From Lumnitzera littorea (lineage: Eukaryota; Streptophyta; Magnoliopsida; Myrtales; Combretaceae): a DNA stretch of 64,000 nucleotides. Positions 58,201 through 64,000 of the stretch are shown one piece after another. The stretch spans positions 34,898,654-34,962,653 of the forward strand of contig JAMXBB010000011.1 of NCBI GenBank assembly GCA_024138015.1, read 5' to 3'. Within the stretch, counting starts at the first letter, position 1. Each line of letters begins with the position of its first letter. The notes beneath the pieces were generated by a model that was given only the letters and a program-made list of their open reading frames with translations, ran no database searches and had not been told where the DNA came from. The position numbers were made by a program, and so were the translations under genes.

Positions 58201-59240
58201 GATTTTCTCTCTACTCGTCTTTAGGCACAAAACTGACACTCATTGTCCTCCTCAATACTAAAACAGTCGGCATGAAGTTGCCTTCCTCACCATAAATAAC
58301 TTCTTCCTCGGACAGCTTGGTCTGTCCATCCTCCTTCAACCCCTCTACTTCCACATCAGTACTATCGACCTCAATGGTTGGTGCCTCGCCTTTGATTACC
58401 ATTGTTCTCTTGTTTGGATACTAAGCGGCCATGTGTCCAAATCCTTATCATTTAACACACTTGATCTCACTTGTCTTCCTCCCTGAACTCTAGCCTTTCT
58501 CAAACTTCCTCAAGGATTCCTTCTCCTTTGCTCAAGTAGTTTGAGCAGGTTGGCTCTTAGTGGCCTTGCTTGATTCCATTCACACAAGTCTACTCAGAAC
58601 AGGTTGGCTATTGCCAAGACGGTTGATAGATGTTCGAAATCTTCCTGTTCGGTGCCTTTCTATCCTCTGGTTGGCTCAAATTGTGTCATCAAGTGTTCTA
58701 ACGTCTAGGGTTTCCAAGACATCCCCAATTTCATACTTCAATTTGCCAATGAATTAAGATACAGTTCAGTCTTCGGGCTCTACGACTTCGCATCAGATCA
58801 CTAGCATTTGGAATTCCTTAACGTAAGTATTTACATCGATCCTCCTTGCCTTAGTTCTTACGGTCTCTTGAAGGCATCTTACAGGTAATAGCTTGGCACA
58901 AACGTTCTTCGCATAACTCTCTTCATATCATCCCAACTACTAATCTCTCATTCTCTTTCCTTTCTTCTGGTAGCTTGCAAGTTCTTCCACCACAAGGCGG
59001 TATAACTAGTGAACTCTAACACAACTAACCTAACCTTTGCATTTTCAGGCACTTTGTGGCATTTAAATTGCTTTTCAATTTGATCTACCCAATCTAGGTA
59101 GTCCTCGGCATCACCATTACTAGAAAAACTTGGAATCCACATTCTCAATCCTTCAACTCTAGGGGCTTGTACATTTCTTTCCTCAGGCTCGTAATACTCC
59201 TCTATCTCATCATCCCCTTCTGCTTCCTCTTTGTCCAGCC
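58201..59240 (-). pseudogene. Gypsy gag remnant (lacks its N-terminus)
   Basis: The minus strand from 59,240 reads LDKEEAEGDDEIEEYYEPEE, then LRMWIPSFSSNGDAEDYLDW, VDQIEKQFKCHKVPENAKV and EFTSYTALWWKNL, the acidic stretch and core of gag. The frame runs on from the LTR without any leader or PBS. A zinc knuckle can be traced at about 58,475-58,420 (KCVK, two stops, then GFGHMAA), with the last Cys lost. An acidic Glu/Asp-rich linker (58,402-58,211) precedes the protease. Confidence 0.8.
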
Positions 59241-60047
59241 TGAAGAGTAAATGATAGTCGAGGGTGAGTAGGGGGTTCCCATGCATCGACGATGGATATG
59301 ATGTATCAACACCTCACACAAGCTTAAGTCACACTTGATATGACACATAAGTATGGCTAGAGGTCACTCACCACTAGTCTACACTTGAATGGGCTATATA
59401 AGATTAGCTCAAGAGTAAGCAAGATAATACTTAGCTCAAGAGAGTGTAAATGTTCAGTGTATCTCTTTCTGTATATGTTGATGTCGCTATTGCATTATGT
59501 GATTATTTACAGTACCCTGTTAGGGTAAGTTCTACGTTATAGAAAATTGCAAAAATGGATCCCTATTTGCTAAAAAGAAGGAAAATAATTTACAAGGAAA
59601 ATATGAAATCGTATACAACAAACATCCTCTGTTAGAAAGGATAGTACGGTTGTCAGAAAGGACAATGCCTGCGTGCTTTACTCTACAATTCTAATAATGT
59701 ATTGAGGTGAGCAAAGGTGGGCTTCTATTCATGTATGTTTGGCGTAGGAAGATCAGTACCCTGATTGATGGGGTAAGACTAGGGTTAGCTCAAGAACATC
59801 TCATGTTCGGGTCAGCCTCAGATGGTCGACTCTTGATAGTTGTCAACTTGGCCTCGACACTATAGAGATTGCTATATTCAGATTTAGCGCTTGGATTAGT
59901 GCCTAGCGGAGGGTTCGACTCAGCACCATGGCTGGTCACCTTGACAACACCTTAGATGGTATGGAGAGCAAAGTAGCTCGATAGATCAGACTGGGGCATG
60001 CACTACTCCACGACGCTTAACTCACCTCGGATCCTTAACCCCTATCA
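59241..60047 (-). repeat. 5' LTR of the minus-strand gypsy element
   Basis: 807 bp, starting TGATAGGGGTTAAGGATCCG at 60,047 and ending CTCTTCA at 59,241. Gag sequence follows at once (GGCTGGACAAAGAGG). A PBS of the usual TGGTATCAGAGC type is not present. Confidence 0.85.
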
Positions 60048-60317
60048 CTTCGTTTTCTTGATTGTTCTTGGCTTCAAAAACTCCTAAAAGTCATGCCATA
60101 AAGTTCTTCTTTCAAATAAACCCTAACAAGGCTTTATATATGAAAAGCTAAAAAAAGATAGGTAGGCTAGAAAAGATACTATTGGGGATACAACCGTATC
60201 TTTTGTTTGTATCTTTAACTATGCTTCACGTTTGTCTTCTTCTTCTTCTTCTTTTTTTTTAACTAGAAACTATATGACTGACAACATGGTTATATCCTAA
60301 GCTGTAACAGTAGAAAA

Positions 60318-60565
60318 TCAACTCCAATTTCGCCTAGAAATGACACAGTCGTATCGTTTAGCTATGTAGATCTTCAAACCTTCATAACTTGTTCATTTTA
60401 GCTCCGATTTGATTGAAGGTTGTTTCTATCTTCTCGTTTTCTCACATAGATTGTTTCAAAACCTAGAAAACAAAATTTTCATTAATTAAGTATTATTATC
60501 TAAAAATAAACTCAGATATAAAGGAAAATCATAAAAAATCACTAAATAAAATAAGCGCAATTAGG
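60318..60565 (+). repeat. Dispersed repeat, copy 2
   Basis: Partner of 2,785-3,030, same strand, collinear over about 245 bp. Confidence 0.55.
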
Positions 60566-61103
60566 AACTCATCAAACTTCCCCACACTTAAGAATTTGCT
60601 TATCCTTAAGCAAATAAATCAAAGACAAATCATGATAAGATTTCTTAAGTTAAAAACTATCACTACTTAGGAAATTGGTAGAAATTTACACTTGACCTAG
60701 AAAGATTCAACTTGCAAATCCAATCAATTTTCTTTAAATAACTTCCTTAACTCTTATATTTAATCTTTTTTTCCCAATATCTAAAGGACACAAAGTACTA
60801 GAGTTCACAAGCTAATCTATGTAAATTAAAGTTTAACCGAATCATTTAATTAAGGATTTTGTACTCAAGATCAGATTTAACATCTCACCAATCAGGAAAG
60901 AGTCATAAAAATTTTAACCTACTTAACTAAGACGTATTCAACCCTCTCTTTAATCTTGCTAATTGCTATAATTCAAAGTAAACACATATTACATCCACCC
61001 ATCCTTTGATCTTCCCCTTAGTTCATGCTTTAGCTAGAAGGCTTGAAATTCACTGAATTTATGTTATTAATTAAGCACATTATTCAAGGACAATTGTAGT
61101 GGC

Positions 61104-61241
61104 AGCAAGAAATGATCTCACTCTTTGAGGGAGTAAGACCGATCTACACCAACTTAGCCCCCATATTGGTAGTAAGAAGCAACATTGCTCTTTTGGGGGA
61201 CCAAGGCTGATCCATACTAACATATCCCTCATATTAGTAAG
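61104..61241 (+). repeat. Tandem duplication, 2 x about 69 bp
   Basis: Copy 1 (61,104-61,172) and copy 2 (61,173-61,241) share GCAAGAAATGATCTCACTCT / GAAGCAACATTGCTCT, GATCTACACCAACTTAGCCC / GATCCATACTAACATATCCC and CATATTGGTAGTAAG / CATATTAGTAAGTG in order. Confidence 0.65.
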
Positions 61242-61439
61242 TGTTCATTATTACTCTGTTCTTACTGTATTTTTTCATTATGAAAATAGAGCAAGTTTAT
61301 TTCTATTCTGTTCAAGTGATTATTGGGTATTAAAGTTGTTAATCTAATCGAGAAGTATTGTACCATGTTAGATTTGAGTGTTCAGGTGTTATTAGTGACC
61401 ATAGTAGTGGTGCTCAACCTGGTTGTGGTCATAATGGTA

Positions 61440-62580
61440 GTAACACCCCAAGGTCAATTGATGATAAACTTAACACATTCATAAACCTTGTTGAGAGTCT
61501 AGTTACATCGATGCAAGTTAACAAATAACAACCCCAAGATAGACAACACAATAACCCACCAGAAAATGCCCCTAAGAGACACTATGACCAAGGTAACCAA
61601 ACCAATTGCCTAGTTCGACCACAACAAGCTAGAGGAGTAGTAAACCAAGCTGCTAGATGAAGACTGGAGTTAGAGGAGTTTGAGGAAGATGATGAGGAGC
61701 TAGATTTTGAAGAATTTAGAGAGGAAGAAGAAGAAGCTAACTACTATTAAGCATAGGGATGAAGACACCGAGCTCCTGGAGGATTAGACAATGTCAAGAT
61801 TCAAATCCTGCCCTTAAATGGAAGTAGAGGTGGAGATGAATACTTGGAGTGGGAAGAGAAAGTCAAGAAGGTGTTTGACTATTATGGGTATATAGATGCT
61901 GTCAAAATTCAACTTGCTACACTGGAGTTTATTAGGTATGTCATAATGTGGTGGAAAATTTTAAACGTAACTAAAGTAAGTGATGGAAGACAAGGCATAA
62001 GAACCTAGAATAAAATGAAAAGGTTGTTAAGGGAAATATTTATGCCCGATACCTACTTACAAGACATGTTTACAAAGTTACAAGAACTTCACTAAGGAAG
62101 CTGATTTGTTGATAACTATGTAGGAGAGTTCCAAATGCTTATAATCCGAGCCAACGTAAAAGAACCAGAGGCTCGCATGGTAAGGAGGTTCATTTCTAAG
62201 GTCAAGTATGAGATTCGCAACATTGTGGAAGTGTAGAGTTTTTATATCTTGGAAGAGGTGATTAAGATAATGCAAAGGCTTGAAAAGTAGAGGAGAAGTG
62301 CCTCGAGTTGACTTTGACCAACTTTCTCCCAAGCCCCTATACCGTACTGACCTATTCAAGCTAAGCCTAGGAGGTTATATCGAGTTGAGGAAAGGAATGA
62401 TCAACCTAAAGATAGTTGAACAGGTCAGCTAGGCCGAGTAGGACAGTCGAGCTAAACTGAGGCTAGTCTGACCTAAAGAACATATGAGAAAGGACAAACC
62501 TATAAACGGAAGCTTAGTGAGGTGAAGTGCTTTGAATACATAGGCTTCAGACACATGGCAATTGAGTGTCCAAACTGAAG
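61440..62580 (+). pseudogene. Gypsy gag remnant
   Basis: Blocks on the plus strand: DKLNTFINLVESLVTSMQVN, then a Gln/Asn-rich piece, an acidic run (LELEEFEEDDEELDFEEF, 61,665-61,720), VKIQILPLNGSRGGDEYLEW, YIDAVKIQLATLEFIRYVIM, FMPDTYLQDMFTKLQEL and VGEFQMLIIRANVKEPEARM. A zinc knuckle KCFEYIGFRHMAIECPN at about 62,528-62,578 has Tyr in place of the second Cys. In-frame TAA, TAG and TGA codons occur about every 30-60 residues. Confidence 0.8.
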
Positions 62581-62689
62581 TATCATAGTACTTCGAGGAG
62601 ATATAGTGGATAGCATCGATGAAAGTTAGCCTAAGGAGGAGAAAGATGTCGGAAAGGTAGAAGCTAAGGAGGAAGAAGAAACTTGTGTC

Positions 62690-64000
62690 TATACTGACCT
62701 GGGAGAAGTTATGACCCTTATCCTAAGATGAGTACTGAGTTCCCTATCGAGCTCTGAGGAAGACTAGAGGGAAAATTTATTCCATACCAAGTGCACCATC
62801 AAAGAACAATTATGCACAAGCATTATTGATGGAGGAAGTTGTACTAATGTAACGGCATAATCCTTTGTGCAGAGGTTAGGTTTGTCAACCTCAAAACATC
62901 CCCAACCTTACAAGCTGCATTGCCTTCATGACAAGGATGCTTTGCATGTGATTGAACCAGTGACCGTACCGTTCAATGTTGGGAATTTGTATAAGAATGA
63001 ACTAGTGTGTAGTGTTTTCCCCATGGGAGCTTCACATATGTTGCTTAGAAGACCTTGGTTGTTCGACTGATGTGTTATTCACGACAAATACAAAAACACT
63101 TATGCCTTTGTTAAGGATGGAAAGAAGATTGTATTGCAACCTATGACCCTCTCCTAAGTAAATGAGATTCATAACTAGCTTACCCAAGCCAGTAAAAAGA
63201 AGGCCTTGGTAATGAGCCAAAGCAAGTTTCAAGTCGCTGAGAAGGTAGAAGAGCCTGTGTTTCTATTGATCAGAAGATTACTAAGGATGAGAGACCTATA
63301 GGATGTTCCTAAAGAGATCCGAAGCCTATTAAATGAGTTTTTTGATCAATTTCCTGAAGATTTACCTAGAGGATTACCTCCAATCTGAAGCATAGAGCAT
63401 TGCATTGATCTATAGCCAGGCGCCTTCCTATCAAATTTTCCTGCATACAAAATGAATCCTAAGTAGGCCGCCGAGTTGAAAAGACAGGTAGATGAACTCA
63501 TAGAGCGAGAATACGTGAGGGAGAGCATGAGCCCTTGTGTTATACTAGCTCTACTCTTCCTAAAGAAGGATAGCTTATGGCATATGTGCATCGACAGCTG
63601 AACAATCAACCGAATCACTGTTAAGTATAGATATCCAATACTAAGGCTCGATGACATGTTTATGAGCTTCATGGTGCAAAAATATTTTTAAAGATTGATT
63701 TACAATGTGGCTGCCATCAAATTCAAATGAGATTGAGTGATGAGTGGAAAGCTACCCTCAAGACTAGGCATGGACTCTAAGAGTGGTTGGTTATGTTGTT
63801 CAGACTTACTAATGCACCAAGCACATTCATGAGGTTAATGAACCATGTGATGTGCCCTTTGATCGGAGGATGCGTGGTCGTATACTTTGATGATATATTG
63901 GTATACAGTGTCGACCTAAGTAATCATGTTCAATATCTCTAAGCATTATTTAACATTTTGCGAACTAAGAAGTTATATGGGAATTTGAAGAAGTGTTCGT
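62690..64000 (+). pseudogene. Gypsy protease and partial RT remnant
   Basis: Protease: IIDGGSCTN (Asp codon at 62,828-62,830), then FVQRLGLSTSKHPQPYKLHC and MGASHMLLRRPWLFD (63,024-63,068). A linker VIHDKYKNTYAFVKDGKKI leads to RT: EIRSLLNEFFDQFPEDLPRG (63,317-63,376), KRQVDELIEREYVRE (63,480), NRITVKYRYPI (63,606-63,640) and the catalytic YFDD at 63,883-63,894, followed by ILVYS. The DGGS form of the active site is usual in this plant group. A dozen or so stops interrupt the frame, many of them TAG or TGA at places where Trp, Gln or Arg are usual. The window edge cuts RT soon after YFDD. Confidence 0.8.

Larger units (their letters stand above)
54240..60047 (-). mobile_element. Ty3/gypsy LTR retrotransposon, complete in outline but inactive
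   Basis: Two direct repeats bound a minus-strand gag-pol: 5' LTR 60,047-59,241 and 3' LTR 55,077-54,240. Each starts TGATA and ends CTCTTCA on the minus strand. A purine-rich GAAGGGAA directly precedes the 3' LTR (PPT). In order, the inside holds gag, protease, RT, RNase H and integrase, which is the gypsy (not copia) order. LTR identity is about 85% by eye, mostly transitions, which means an old insertion. No target duplication and no PBS were found. It splits a plus-strand sequence (53,307-54,239 and 60,048 on). Confidence 0.85.
60048..61320 (+). mobile_element. Right half of the split LTR-like sequence
   Basis: Continues the style of 53,307-54,239: TTCTTGATTGTTCTTGGCTT, CTCCTAAAAGTCATGCC, then CTTCCCCACACTTAAGAATT and CTTATCCTTAAGCAAATAAA, wording common in plant gypsy LTR/UTR sequence. 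It includes the dispersed repeat 60,318-60,565, a (CTT)n run (60,236-60,252) and a 69-bp tandem duplication (61,104-61,241). No gene. It ends at a PBS-like site near 61,322. Confidence 0.4.
61321..64000 (+). mobile_element. Ty3/gypsy element, 5' part, runs off the window
   Basis: A PBS-like TTGGGTATTAAAGTT (about 61,323-61,337; compare TTGGTATTAGAGC of element F) is followed by gag, protease and RT on the plus strand. The proteins are of the same group as the minus-strand element. The window ends inside RT, so RNase H, integrase and the 3' LTR are not seen. Frequent stops show that it is inactive. Confidence 0.75.

Noticed and set aside
54240..60047. Target-site duplication for the minus-strand gypsy element
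   Set aside because: The 5-mers next to the two ends (TGACC or GATGA side, and CTTCG side) do not match, so none is claimed.
62078..62359. Minus-strand 93-residue open frame
   Set aside because: It is antisense to a plus-strand gag remnant with clear domain blocks.
63346..63672. Minus-strand 108-residue open frame
   Set aside because: Antisense to RT motifs of the plus-strand gypsy element.

Overview
This window looks like nuclear DNA from a flowering plant, most likely a eudicot. It is strongly AT-rich, its one convincing protein-coding gene has GT-AG introns, and most of the rest is decayed Ty3/gypsy LTR-retrotransposon sequence with plant-type primer-binding sites. I cannot name the species.

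The only gene I would call functional lies on the minus strand at about 21.9-25.65 kb. It has four coding exons and probably one non-coding 5' exon, and encodes a 492-residue PEARLI-4-type protein. The N-terminus carries two copies of a Cys/His motif (VHPDCPNASNPYHEC and a near-copy), one per exon. The C-terminus is a helical domain followed by a coiled coil.

Layout, left to right. 1-5.1 kb: AT-rich, gene-free sequence with one dispersed repeat. 5.1-7.2 kb: three adjacent tandem arrays with different periods that share an (A)CCCTAAA-like core. 7.2-17.07 kb: a minus-strand retrotransposon ('element D') with a gag remnant, leader, primer-binding-site-like sequence and a long LTR. That LTR is split by a clean 3,072-bp solo LTR flanked by the 5-bp duplication GTGAA. 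17.1-20.25 kb: a minus-strand pseudogene of the 'putative gypsy type transposon' kind with a coiled-coil tail and its own TATA box. 20.9-21.5 kb: an LTR-like piece. 21.9-25.8 kb: the PEARLI-4 gene and its promoter. 26-36 kb: AT-rich, apparently gene-free DNA with a decayed LTR near 32.3 kb.

36.06-39.33 kb: plus-strand 'element F' (LTR, PBS, gag remnant), cut by the LTR of plus-strand 'element C' at 39,329. C has its LTR to about 42.5 kb, a PBS, a leader matching D's, a DUF7745-like pseudogene and a gag remnant. At 45,847 C is interrupted by an LTR whose sister copy lies at 52,546. A third PBS marks another element at 50,024. 53.3-61.3 kb: an older plus-strand LTR-like sequence, split by a minus-strand gypsy element (54,240-60,047) with two LTRs and recognisable gag, protease, RT, RNase H and integrase. 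61.3-64 kb: plus-strand gag-protease-RT running off the window edge.

All retroelement reading frames carry many stops and frameshifts, so none looks autonomous. I found no tRNA, rRNA or CRISPR features, and no bacterial-style operon or system. The most interesting items are the duplicated Cys/His exon, the CCCTAAA-core arrays, the nesting history, and the C/D retroelement family with repeated ACATGTGGC-like motifs in its LTR.
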